DNA of 64,000 nucleotides from Luzula sylvatica (lineage: Eukaryota > Streptophyta > Magnoliopsida > Poales > Juncaceae): positions 24,511,914-24,575,913 of the forward strand of contig OX326958.1 in the NCBI GenBank assembly GCA_946800325.1. Reading direction: 5' to 3'. The notes below the pieces were generated by a model. It was not told the DNA's origin. It saw only the letters and a list, made by a program, of their open reading frames with translations, and searched no databases. This document shows positions 12,113-22,946 of the stretch, piece after piece. The first letter of the stretch is position 1. Every line of letters begins with the position of its first letter. The translations under genes were made by a program, and so were the position numbers.

Positions 12113-12141
12113 CTAGCTTTATCCCCGCGCAATTGCGCGGG
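12113..12141 (-). mobile_element. Helitron 3' terminus
   Basis: Read on the minus strand: a hairpin (CCCGCGC/GCGCGGG around AATT, 12124-12141), a short spacer, then CTAG at 12113-12116 followed by T. This is the standard Helitron 3' end. The sequence inward resembles the two Helitrons at 40168 and 43030. The 5' TC end of this copy was not located. It probably lies beyond the tandem array to the right. Confidence 0.75.
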
Positions 12142-12439
12142 ATGTTTTTTATATAATTATTTAAATAGAATTAACGCGTGTGCGAATTAACGCGCATGCG
12201 TTTGAACTAAATTAATCTAATCACGACATATTAACAAATATCATGATGTCAATAAATGTATGAGGTTCACGAAATTAGTCTATCACGAATATTATTTTCT
12301 AATATAATTTGTATAAATAGCATTTCCTCAGGTACTTCTAAATTCGATTAATATAATCAGGACATATTCACAAATTTTAATATGTATGTAAAATAGGAAA
12401 CAAATACCAAATGTAAAATATGAAAAAATGTAAAAAATG

Positions 12440-13045
12440 TAAAAAAAAAACAAAATGTAAATAAAAAGGACCAAAATGTAGATTAAAACTAAAAAGGACC
12501 AACATATAAATAAAAAGGACCGAAATATAAATTAAAATGTAAAAAAGGACTGAAATATAAATAAAAAAGGACCAAAATATTAATAAAAAGGACCAAAATA
12601 TAAACTTAAATTAAAAAAGACCAAAATATAAATAAAAAGGACCAAAATGTAAATTCAAAAATGTAAAAAAGGACCGAAATGTAAATAAGAGAGGATCAAA
12701 ATATAAACAAAATGACCAAAATGTAATTTTTTAAACTAAAAATGACCAAAATGTAAATAAAAAGGACCGAAATATAAATTTTTAAACTAAAAAGGACCAA
12801 AATGTAAATTTAAAAATATTTTTTTTACAAAAAAACCTTTGATGACGTGGTCTCATATAAATAAAAAGGACCAAAATGTAAATTCAAAAATGTAAAAAAG
12901 GACCGAAATGTAAATAAGAGAGGATCAAAATATAAAAAAAAATGACCAAAATGTAATTTTTTAAACTAAAAATGACCAAAATATAAATAAAAAGGACCGA
13001 AATATAATTTTTTACCTAAAAAGGACCAAAATGTAAATTAAATTT
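12440..13045. repeat. Tandem array of a roughly 20-bp GGACCAAAAT unit
   Basis: Degenerate repeats of AAAAAGGACCAAAATGTAA with variants (GGACCGAAATATAA, GGATCAAAATATAA, ATGACCAAAATG). A longer block is itself duplicated: the segment from about 12635 recurs from about 12866, so the array has a higher-order repeat. It lies just inside the Helitron 3' end at 12113, a common place for minisatellites in Helitrons. Confidence 0.85.
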
Positions 13046-13408
13046 TTTTTTTTTTTACAACTTTATACATAAGTATAATAATATGAACATTTTGTAAAAT
13101 TAACTACTAAAATTCAAAATCACATTTTCTAATTCAAAACAACGAGAATGAAGTGAACAAAAAGGATTTTAAAGTTAAAAAAAATATATTTATAGAACTC
13201 AAACTTAAAAAGCTATAATTTTTACTCTTTACCAATTTTCAAAAATCTAGCAGGCAAAGCCCTAAAATGATGATTTTGGGGCCTATCTTAATTGAAATGG
13301 GCTTGAGATTTAAGTTTGCTTGTCTTGTGAAAATCAAGAGGCTCAAAGGATTGGTATAATTTGATCTTGAAATGATGACTATTATAATGTGTTTAATCAA
13401 TCAGATAT

Positions 13409-15237
13409 GGAATTTTTTTCAAACTAACCAAGTTACCAACCTTTATACCCGAAATAACCAAGTTTTGAACATAATTCTCAAAATGTCTTTTGCGGGGTAC
13501 CATTCAGCGCCAGGCGGGGAACCATTCAGCGCCTTTGTTTACGGGGGTAATTAAGTAAATAAAGGCGCCGAATGAAACAGCGCCAGGCGCTGAATGAATC
13601 AGCGCCTTTATATCAGATATTAAAAAAAAAAAATTATTCCACTCCGAGATGTACCCGCCGAATTCTCCATTATTTAGTTATTACGTTCAATTATATTGAT
13701 AATTAAGATATATAATTAAATATTTAGTAAAATTTATTCAAATTTATGAATTTGAATGAATATTAATTATGTATTAAGTTAACAGCTAATATGTAATGGT
13801 TATTATTTTAATTAAATATACGAATCGAAATTATCCAAATTTTATCATAACATTTCTATGTTATAATTAGTATATTTAATTAAAATGATAACCAATGCAT
13901 GTTAGCTGTTAATTTAATCCATAATTAATAATTATTCGAATTCATAAATTTGAATAAATTTTACTGAATATTTAATTATATATCTTAATTATTAATATAA
14001 TTAAACGTAATAATCAAATAATGGAGAATCCGGCAGGTACATCTTGGAGTGGAATAATTTTTTTATATCTTTTTTCAAACCGCGTGTGTCAGTGGATATT
14101 AAAAAAAGAAAAAATTAAACCCCTCCAAAGTGTACACGCCGAATTCTCCATTATTTAGTTATTACGTTCAATTATATAGATAATTAAGATATATAATTAA
14201 ATATTCAGTAAAATGTATTCAAATTTATGAATTCGAACAATTATTAATTATATATTAAGTTAACAACTAACATGTACTAGTTATTATTTTAATTAAATAT
14301 ACTAATTAGGACATAGAGTAGTTATGGTAAAATTTGGATAATTTCGATTCGTCTATTTAATTAAAATGATAACCAGTACATGTTAGCTGTTAACTTAATA
14401 TATAATTAATAATTGTTCGAATTCGTAAATTTGAATAAATTTTACTGAATATTTAATTATATATCTTAATTATCAATATAATTGAACGTAATAACTAAAC
14501 AATGGAGAATTCGGCCTGTACACTTTGGAGGGGTTTAATTTTTTCTCTTTTTAATATCCACACACTGACACGCGGTTTGAAAAAAAATATAAAAAGTTAT
14601 TCCACTCCAAGATGTACCTGCCGAATTCTCCATTATTTAGTTATTACGTTCAATTATATTGATAATTAAGATATATAATTAAATATTCAGTAAAATTTAT
14701 TCAAATTTATGAATTTGAATAATTATTAATTATGGATTAAGTTAACAGCTAATATGTACTGGTTATCCTTTTAATTAAATATATTAATTATAACATAGAA
14801 ATGTTATGATAAAATTTGGATAATTTCGATTCGTATATTTAATTAAAATAATAACCATTACATATTAGCTGTTAACTTAATACATAATTAATATTCATTC
14901 AAATTCATAAATTTGAATAAATTTTACTGAATATTTAATTATATATCTTAATTATCAACATAATTGAACGTAATAACTAAATAATGAAGAATTCGACGGG
15001 TACATCTTGGAGTGGAATAATTTTTTTTTAAAAAATATCTGATTTGTATATTAAAGGCGCTGTTTCATTCGGCGCCTTTATTTACCTCGCTTAATTACTC
15101 CCGTAAACAAAGGCGCTGAATGGTTCCCTGCCTGGCGCTGAATGGTACCCCACAAACGACAATTTGAGAATTATGTTCAAAACTTGGTTATTTCGGGTAT
15201 AAAGTTTGGTAACTTGGTTATTTTCAAAAAAAATTCC
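13409..15237. mobile_element. Mutator-like foldback element containing three palindromes
   Basis: An exact 9-bp duplication ATCAGATAT (13400-13408, 15238-15246) flanks terminal inverted repeats that start GGAATTTTTTT and run over 200 bp at high identity. They include the mirrored motif TACCATTCAGCGCCAGGC and a TATACCCGAAATAACCAAG block. Between them lie three consecutive palindromes, about 13633-14062, 14084-14580 and 14600-15023. Each has arms beginning at a CCGAATTCTCCATTATT-type sequence and meeting at an AT-rich centre. The 9-bp duplication and long inverted repeats indicate the Mutator (MULE) superfamily. No transposase is present. Confidence 0.85.
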
Positions 15238-15246
15238 ATCAGATAT

Positions 15247-15789
15247 CTAAAAAAAAAACTAGTTATTTATCATTTGAGTTAGATTATCATCACGGTAATT
15301 TCATTCACAGATTATAAAGTCGGTTACTAGCATATTTAATTATATGTCAAAATCAATTGACAATTATATTTATTCTTGTTTTAGATTATTTAAATTTGAA
15401 ACGTAATGAAATAATTAAAAGATTTGTGATTTAGTAATTCATCAATAATTACTGTGATTTAGTTATTTTTATTTAACAATAATATTACTTGTAATTATTC
15501 GTTTTATAATTTAAATTAGAAATTTAAATAACATAGTTAAACCAATGTGTATGCATGCTATGAATTATTATCATTTTTAATATTTATTCCTTTCATGCGC
15601 TTCTTATTGGATTTCTGTGAACAATTTATAGTAGATAAAAAAATATGAAAGAATGTCTATGGACTATGATAGAGGATAATTGTGTTATTTATGAAAATTG
15701 AATTTTATTTATGAGAATTGAAGGGTAAAATAGTTCTTTATAAAAATAATGGGATTTGCCTCTGTTAACTCAAAGACCAAACATGTACA
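15247..15789. other. Gene-free stretch
   Basis: AT-rich spacer between two foldback elements. Nothing recognisable. Confidence 0.4.
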
Positions 15790-15798
15790 TTTTTATAA

Positions 15799-16526
15799 GG
15801 AGAATTCTTCAGAAAAATCCTAAATTTTCTGCAAATTATGAAATAAACTCCGTCTTTTTAGAAAACCATGTATTGTTTTTAGATTCTCTAAAAAACCCCT
15901 ATATATTTTGTTTCTTCCAAAACCCCCCTAACATTTTTAAATTCCCTCAAACAAAAACCCTATCTTTTTGTTATGTTTTTAAAAATGATCATTATACCAC
16001 ATAATTTTATTTTATAAATATCTATAATTTAATAAATAATAGATATATATTAAACTATTTAAAAAATAAAATAAATGTTACAAAATAAATAATACATATA
16101 TATTAAAATGTTTATAATAAATAATACATAAATATTAAAATATTATAATGAATAATATATTGATATTAAAATATAATTTTTAACAATTTTTAATATTTTA
16201 ATATCTAAGTATATTTATTATAATATTATAATATCTATGTATTCTTTATAATAATATTTTAATATCTATGTATTTTTTATTTTCTATATTTTAATATCTA
16301 TTTATTATTTATTAAATAATGAATATTTATAAAATAAAATTATGGGAAGGGATATAATGGTTATCTTCAAAATCATAACAAAAAGGTATGGAGTTTTTTA
16401 GGGAATCCAAAAATGTCAGGGGGTTTTTGGATGAAGCCAAAAATATAAGGAGTTTTTGTGAGAATCTAAAAAGTTAGGGGGTTTTTCATAATTTCCAAAA
16501 ACGTTAGGGTGTTTTGAAGAATTCCC
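15799..16526. mobile_element. Mutator-like foldback MITE
   Basis: The 728-bp element begins GGAGAATTCTTC, ends GAAGAATTCCC, and has imperfect arms of about 200 bp rich in AAAACCCCC / GGGGGTTTT blocks. An exact 9-bp duplication TTTTTATAA lies at 15790-15798 and 16527-16535. The centre is TTAATA-rich. The 82-codon open frame inside it (15756-16004) is part of the element, not a gene. Confidence 0.8.
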
Positions 16527-16535
16527 TTTTTATAA

Positions 16536-17046
16536 AGTACATAAATAGAAAAGTTAAATACATTGTGCAAAAACTAATTTGCATTACGATTGAAGTACAA
16601 AAACTAATTGTACATTTATCCCTATCTTTTATATGTTTATTATATCATTTTGAATATTAATATATTATTTTTATGTCAATTATAAATTATATATTTTAAC
16701 AGAATCATGTTAGGCTCTTATTCTGAAAAAGTCATTTTGAATCACATTGCATTCTTCAATTGTTGTTTTTACATATTCATTTACAGATGAACATCATTTT
16801 GAATATATTTATATTAAGTTTCTAACTGAAATTAAATTTTTTGCATTATGACCATGGTATTTACTATTAATTTCAAAGAGTTTTTTTTTTCGAAATTCTC
16901 TCTTTTTCTTTCTCTCTTACTAAATCTTAGAAAAAATACATACAAATTTCCATTATTAAAACTAAAAGCCTCGCTAACAATATTTATTAAACTTGATTCA
17001 ATCATGTTAATCAAATAGCAAAAAAAAAAAAAAAAGAGAGTAATAT
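16536..17046. other. 3' flank of the small membrane-protein gene
   Basis: AT-rich sequence that would hold the 3' UTR of the minus-strand gene at 17047-17985. A poly(A/T) run lies near 17020-17035. No further gene seen. Confidence 0.35.
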
Positions 17047-17985
17047 TCACATGGATATTGGTAACAAAAACCTTCTCTCCCTTTTCCTTTTAATATTTTT
17101 CTGCCTAGAAATTTTGAGGCATACAATAAGGAAAATCCCAAATAATAAAAGCGCACATGATAATTTGAAAATTCTGAATTTAAATGTCGCCAAACTAGAG
17201 ATTATAAGTAGACAAAATAAGATGCTATACGAAAGTGCAATTGTCAAATCCTTCCTACAAAAAATAAACACAGTAAATAAGCTAAGTATATTCATTGTTA
17301 ATTTCTTATCAATTTTGATATTGTGTGAGAAAACAATTTTGGTGTTTGAACAATTAGGTAAGAATAATTGGTTGGAATTAACTTCTACTTCCTACCAAAC
17401 CTAATTTTGCTATTTTTCTATCAATTTTAACAAATTTGCTAATTCACTCAGATTTGATTTCAACAAATAAGGATGGTACCAAATTAGTTAATATAGGGCC
17501 AAATCAAATCTATTGTAAACTCATACTCATACGGAATCAAGCCTTGACCATAATTTTCATTCAAGATACTTTCTTTTCAAAAAAAAATATTGAAACCTTT
17601 CAAAGCTAATATAAACTTCAAATTATGACAGAAATCTGGATATCAATTACCTACGATTGTTCTAAAATATGAACTAATTTCAGTGAAATTCGCTTAAATT
17701 AGTCAATCAGATCCAGAAACCTAGTTGATTTCAACATTAAATCAAACTACAAGGAAACCCATCTTACCAAAATCATCCGCAGAATCGAACAATCCAATCA
17801 ATTTCAGAATCCATAAAAAAAAAAAGTTGGAAAAATTCATACCTAGTGGAGATGTTTGGATTTGGGGAAAAACAACCCAGAACGAAAGAAGTATGCTGAG
17901 ATCGGATCTGATGCTCGTTCAGTAATTCTACGAGCTTCGCTCGAGTAATCATCCCTCGCCTCTCTTTCTTCTCTTTGTCCTTCAT
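17047..17985 (-). CDS. Small two-span membrane protein, function unknown (116 aa, 2 exons)
   Basis: Exon 1 (17985-17843, 47 codons plus 2 nt) and exon 2 (17254-17047) join in phase across a 588-bp intron with a GT donor (AG|GTATG) and AG acceptor (TTTTTGTAG|G), giving a continuous 116-residue protein. Residues 1-47 are charged then polar (MKDKEKKERRGMITRAKLV...). Two hydrophobic stretches follow, about 53-69 (LSYSILFCLLIISSLA) and 78-91 (LSCALLLFGIFLIVC). A strongly basic tail (KRKRERRFLLPISM) ends the protein. The predicted form is a membrane hairpin with basic ends. The start follows GAAGAAG and is the first ATG. I do not recognise a named family. The basic ending looks like one I associate with uncharacterised plant membrane proteins, but that is unverified memory. 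It may be intact, as both exons are stop-free. Confidence 0.7.
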
Positions 17986-18727
17986 CTTCTTCTACGTAGT
18001 TCCTCTTTGATTTCTCCAAAATCGATCCGAAGGAAGGAAGGAAGGAGCTTGAAGTCAGTACAACAACAATAACAAAGAAAAAGGAATATTTTGCTGGAAT
18101 TAAGATACCATATTTTTGGTTAATTTTATATTTTATGTTTTGGGCTGAATATATAAAAGCCCAAAAGAAAATTGTTTTTCAAGTTATCACACAATTATTT
18201 TTGAAATGTTTATTAAAAAAAATATAATTAATTTAAAGGTATTTTGCAATATATATAATTATTTTAAATATCACACAAGATAAAATTGATTTAAATATAT
18301 TTTAGCAAAAATATAATTAATTTGTAATCGTCGAGCTATTCAAAGAAACTACCAAATATTTGAGAGAGTTTGTGTTATTCAAAGTAATATATACTATTCT
18401 AAAAATATTATATTATATACAAAAACACATGATATAAAAATTAGTTTACAAAATCAAAGTAGTGCATAATATAAAAATATGCATAAAAAATATGATAAGA
18501 GTATGAATATATAAAATAAAAAGTAAATAAATATAAATATATATGAATTATATAATTATATAAATATCCAAATGAGAAAACTAAAAGAGAACATATAATT
18601 TATGATATTCATATTCTGTTTGAATAAATATACTATTTGGATATTTGAAATTAGAATAACCTAAATTCATATTGATTCACAAATAATTAGTGAAATTCAA
18701 TTTTTATATATATATATAAAGAGATAA
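17986..18727. other. 5' flank of the small membrane-protein gene, then AT-rich spacer
   Basis: The first roughly 80 bp (to about 18070, with GGAAGGAAGG repeats) is pyrimidine-rich on the minus strand and probably 5' UTR or promoter of the minus-strand gene. The rest is featureless AT-rich DNA up to the predicted Helitron 5' end. Confidence 0.4.
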
Positions 18728-18835
18728 TCTATAATAGTTCTAATCGGTAATATTGGACCGTAAAATCCCGCTTCCACGTTGCAGTTAATGTATTGCTTCT
18801 CTGAATAAATTCACTTATCTCGCGATTTTTCGATT

Positions 18836-20400
18836 GTATCTAGGGTTTTGCGAATTCTGGCGAGAGAGAAAGGAGAGCGGGTACCGGCCGTCGCCGATGC
18901 CGATGCCGAGTCGTTCGACGCGATCTTCAACCTTCTTTGCAGCGGGCCCAGCCTTCTCTGCATTTCTCGGTTCGACCTCCTCTGTGTTCAAGACGATCAC
19001 AAATATTCTTTGCAACCGGCTGGACCTCCTCTGTGTTCATCGTTTTACGAGTCTTGCTTCGTCTACATCGTTGTCGAGGTGATTTCCCTATCTTGCAAGT
19101 AATGTAAGTTTTTTTCTCTTCTCAATTTTAGGGTTTAAGGTGCTTGATGCATTATTAATGATAGTTCTTGCTGAAATTCAGGTTTTCCAGCTTGATATTC
19201 ACTCTTTCTCGAATAATTTCGCTGTTTTTCGTCCAATTATCATTTTTTCCCTCAATTTCAGGGTTCAAATTGTTCCATCACTGTTTCTTTATTGTTTGAT
19301 GTCTGATTTCTGCTATTTGTTCTCCAATTCAGGATTCAGAAGAGGGTCATGTCTTTTGGACCAAGCTTTTGTCGGGGTTCAAATTGTTCCCTCAATTTCA
19401 GGGTTCAAATCGTCCTCTGTTTATTTGTTGTTTCCAAGAATTTTCGAGGTCAGCTACAGATTTTAAATTATATTTTACGCAATTTCTCTTTCACGTCCTT
19501 AAAAGTAATTAAAATTTGATAATAAATATGCAGCCGTGGCAAGCTTTTGTCGGCGAGAAATAAACAGGTATTATAACAAATTCTTAGGAGAAGGTTCCAA
19601 TGATAACTCTTCTATCCACTCGAGCGAGAAATGTCAGGGTCATATTCGCAAGGTTAGACTGCAGCAACGCCGTTCGCCCCGTCGTCGTCAGGACTGCAGC
19701 AACGCCGTTCGCCCCGTCGTCGTCAGGACTGCAGCAACGCCGTTCGCCCGGTTGGTGGCCAACTCGCAAGAGGAAGAGGCCGCGCGTCTTAGCCGCTGAG
19801 CCCGAGGTCTCTTCTTTCGTTTTTTGTGTGTTCTGTTTATGCTACGGAAAAACATATCTCGGGTCAAGGTAATCCTTTTTTGGTTCAATTTCTCCGCTTG
19901 AGTTTGTTGTGCTGTTAATTTTTTCTTTAAATCGTTTCTGAAATTTGGGGTTCAGACGATTCGATCCCTAATTGTACCCGTTCGAGTGAAATATACACAA
20001 ATACGAGGGTATATTTTCTTCTGGCGAAAGTGGTATTCGTCAGGTAAATTCTTATATGTACATGTTTTCTCTAAATTTAAATTTGATTTGAATTTAAATT
20101 CTTTTGCTGTTTTTTGTTTGTTTGATAGGATGGAATATTTTGGTTCGATTTTGATTCAATTAGTCCGCACTTATCGATTGAGGTTGTAAGGTAACATTCT
20201 TTTTCGATTGCCTTCGATTTTTGGCATATATTGTAACTCTATTTTTTCCCTCTTTGGTGATTACAAAAATTCAGCAAAAGGCAAGAAAATGGCGACGACG
20301 ACGACGATTCCGCGGTCCTCATTGAGGCGACGACGACGATTCTGCCCCTGCAAAGGTATGTATTTTAAAATCCATTATCCTGAACAAACTCTCGATTAGT
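18836..20400 (+). pseudogene. GC-rich exon-like block inside the Helitron, origin unknown
   Basis: Markedly higher GC than its surroundings, with several overlapping frames on both strands (18834-19102, 19536-19888) and possible intron-like T-rich gaps. It looks like captured 5' UTR/exon sequence from a host gene, but no frame is long or recognisable enough to name. CGACGACGA-type runs occur at about 20293-20340. Confidence 0.4.
19657..19750. repeat. 35-bp GC-rich minisatellite
   Basis: A 35-bp unit starting GACTGCAGCAACGCCG begins at 19657, 19692 and 19727 (about 2.6 copies, nearly identical). 35 is not a multiple of 3, so the copies lie in different frames. The local open frames in all phases are artefacts of this repeat. 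Confidence 0.9.
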
Positions 20401-20412
20401 TCATAATTTTGT

Positions 20413-20900
20413 TTGTATATTTTAGCTTTGTTTTGGAAAAATTACGAAAATGCCCTTTGTCATTTTCCAGATAAAAGGGTCGAAGATGTTGTGGCTCATG
20501 GAGTGTGGTCCACGTGTCGTCAATCAATATCAAACGGTATATTAGTTTCAATTTTGTATATTTTAGATTTTGTTTTGAAAAAATTACGAAAATGCCCTTT
20601 CTTTATTTTTTCAGATAAAATGGACGAGGATGTTGTGGCTCATGGAACTGCGGTACAAGCATCGTCAATCAATAGGACACGGTATATTAGTTTTTATTTT
20701 TTATATTTTATATTTTAGATTTGTTTCGAAAAATTTACGAAAATGCCCTTTGGTTTCTGTTTTTCAAATAAAAGGGCTGAGGATGTTTGCCGCTCATGGG
20801 AGTGTGGAACACACGTCTTCAATCAATGGCATGCGGTATATCAATTTTAATTTTGTATATTTTAGTTTTGTTTTGGAAAATTTACGAAAATACCCTTTGT
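20413..20900. repeat. Tandem repeat of about 145 bp with exon/intron-like structure
   Basis: Four copies of a unit containing a TTTTGTATATTTTAG-like lead, the block TTACGAAAATGCCCTTT, an AG-ending pyrimidine tract in some copies, then GAGGATGTTGTGGCTCATGG and a CAATCAAT...CGGTATAT end. Later copies are more diverged. Confidence 0.8.
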
Positions 20901-21640
20901 TTCCTGTTTTCTATTTTTTGTATCATATGATATCATTGATACCAATACAAAAATGGAATAATTATTAAAAACAAATTAATACAATACAAATAATATAAGT
21001 ACAATTTGGCAATTGCTAACGAATTCAATTATTTTAAAACAAATATGAGGGGCTTTTGTGCAATTTTGCCACATAGAACATTCTTTGGGAAAATTTCAAA
21101 AATTTAAAATCCTTAAATTTCCATATTCTAGAATTAGGATATTTGGTTGGAACAATTTAAGTATGATTGAGGGAATGGTTGAATTTGGATTAAATTCGTT
21201 GGGATTAATTTTTATTATTGTTTCAATTATTTAAATATTTTTTTGTATTACTTGCAGATCATTTAGTTTCCTTTTTTTAAGTTATTACAAAATAGCCCTT
21301 CATTTTTATAACATTGAGGGGCTTTTGTGTAATTTAAGCATAATGGTCATATTTTGGTATTTTTGGATAATTATTGTAGTTCTACCAAAAAAAACTGATT
21401 TTACCAAATACCCCTAATTTTACCCAATATCCCTGAATAGGTATGGATTTGTAGAATTTTTTATTGAAGAATAGTTTGAATTATTAATTATTCCTAATAT
21501 GTTTGATTGAAGAGTATTTATAAATTTTTGCAGGATTTATAAACAAAAATATGCTCTTAATTTATATATACTATGTTTTTTCCACTAATTATACTAATAA
21601 TATACTTAAAATCTGTTTTTAATATATTTTTTTCAAAAGA

Positions 21641-22025
21641 TGAAGGATCATGTTCTTTGTGTCTGCATGATCGTGTTCTCCATGACGTCCACGCAGCGGT
21701 GACAGTGCCCTTCGCAAAGCTCCTGATGTCTGCCGAAAATGGTAAAGGAATTTCACAATTTATTAATTGCAACAATTAATGTTTTTTAACTAAGTATATA
21801 TTTTGTGCACATTTTTGACTCAGAAATGAACCTCATTGTCCCCAAGTTATAATTTGCTATGCGAGGTATTATATATCATTTTTCCTAATTATTGATAATA
21901 AATTAATTAATTAATTAATTATATTTTATGAAATTCCAGGGTTACTTTACTTGAAAGTAGGAGGAATATTGGTGTACTCAACGTGGTCGATGTATCCCAT
22001 TGTAAACGAAACCGTCGTAGACGAA
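21641..22025 (+). pseudogene. Captured fragment of an NSUN2/TRM4-type RNA m5C methyltransferase gene
   Basis: Three consecutive decayed exons with introns still present. About 21641-21741 reads DRVLHDV and, after a 1-nt shift, RSGDSALRKAPDVCRKW, matching the family's catalytic region DVPCSGDGT.RKAPD..RKW. 21824-21865 encodes a short piece like LHSLQ..I.MRG. 21940-22025 reads LKVGGILVYSTWSMYPIVNE, matching LKVGG..VYSTCSMNP.ENE. Both catalytic cysteines (the PC and TC motifs) are lost: PC is destroyed by the frameshift and TC has become TW. The fragment is on the same strand as the Helitron and cannot make an active enzyme. Confidence 0.85.
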
Positions 22026-22796
22026 GTAATTAATTAAAAAAAATAGAAATTTACTATAAAGCCCTTGCACTATCAAAATGTTGTTAATATTTTGTAAACT
22101 ATGTCAATATCAACACTTTAGCAACAACCTTTAAGAGCATAAACTACAAACACTAAGATATGGCTATTTAAATGCATTGTTCTTACTGAGTTTGTTCACT
22201 TATACAAAATCAATTTCATATGTCAACGAAATTGTCGGTTGACAAAGCTAACATAAAAAAACACATGAAAAACTGCAATCGTCACAAAAGCAATTAAAAA
22301 ACGCATAACGAAAAGAAAACGATTCATACATACAATAACAATATAAACAAAAAAGAAGCAAAAACACCCAAAAAATAGAATCAACTAAAACAAACCCGCG
22401 CAATTTGCGCGGGAGTAGAGCTAGTTTGATACAAAGATTCAACAAATTTGCAATTTTTTTTTATTTTAAACTTTACGTTTTGTAAAACAAGAAGTCATAA
22501 ACACTAACATATCTATGTTATGTTTACTGATGATTGTACGGGTCATTCAATAATTTTATTTGTAGGTTACAATTGCACCAGTAAATAAAATTTTATTAAA
22601 CCAATATTCATGTACATTATACATACATAGTATTTATGAAGTTATGTATTGCCATTAAATGTCAAATAAACATTACATTACACCACATATAATTGTAAGT
22701 GGTCAAGCATTTAAGTTGATAAATAATGCATTAATTACAAATGTTAATAATTTTATTTTCTTAAAATAATAAGTAAATGGAAAAAATTCGGTGATC

Positions 22797-22905
22797 CTCC
22801 ATTCATTAATGTCAACAAACACAATTTCTTACAACGTATGATTTGTGTATCTCACACTTAACTGCTGGGCCATACTGGGCCAAGAGTCCACTGGCTAATT
22901 TTGTT
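22797..22905 (-). mobile_element. SINE copy
   Basis: Diverged minus-strand copy of the window's SINE family. The B-box region is eroded (ATTGTGTTTGTTGACATTAATG), while the TGTGAGATACACAAATCATACG segment and GGCCCAG-type A box remain. No clear target duplication. Confidence 0.55.
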
Positions 22906-22946
22906 TTCTTTACTTTTAAATTAAAGTCGGTGGATAGATCTCTTTA

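Larger units (their letters stand above)
18728..22424 (+). mobile_element. Predicted gene-fragment-carrying Helitron (about 3.7 kb)
   Basis: The 3' end is clear: hairpin CCCGCGCAATTTGCGCGGG at 22395-22413, a short spacer, CTAG at 22421-22424, then T. The proposed 5' end is TCTATAATAGTTC at 18728 after an A. It resembles the 5' end (TCTATCTATAGTATT) of the complete Helitron at 40168. The A-TC...CTAG-T arrangement fits Helitron insertion between A and T. Inside are a GC-rich exon-like block, a 35-bp minisatellite, a roughly 145-bp tandem repeat and decayed RNA methyltransferase exons. No Rep/helicase frame is present, so it is non-autonomous. The 3' end is firmer than the 5' end. Confidence 0.65.

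Noticed and set aside
13409..15237. CRISPR-like array of palindromes
   Set aside because: The units are 430-500-bp foldback arms within Mutator ends in a plant genome, not short direct repeats with spacers.
18834..19888. A complete gene in the GC-rich block of the Helitron
   Set aside because: No frame continues through plausible splice sites; overlapping frames on both strands result partly from the 35-bp repeat, whose length is not a multiple of three.
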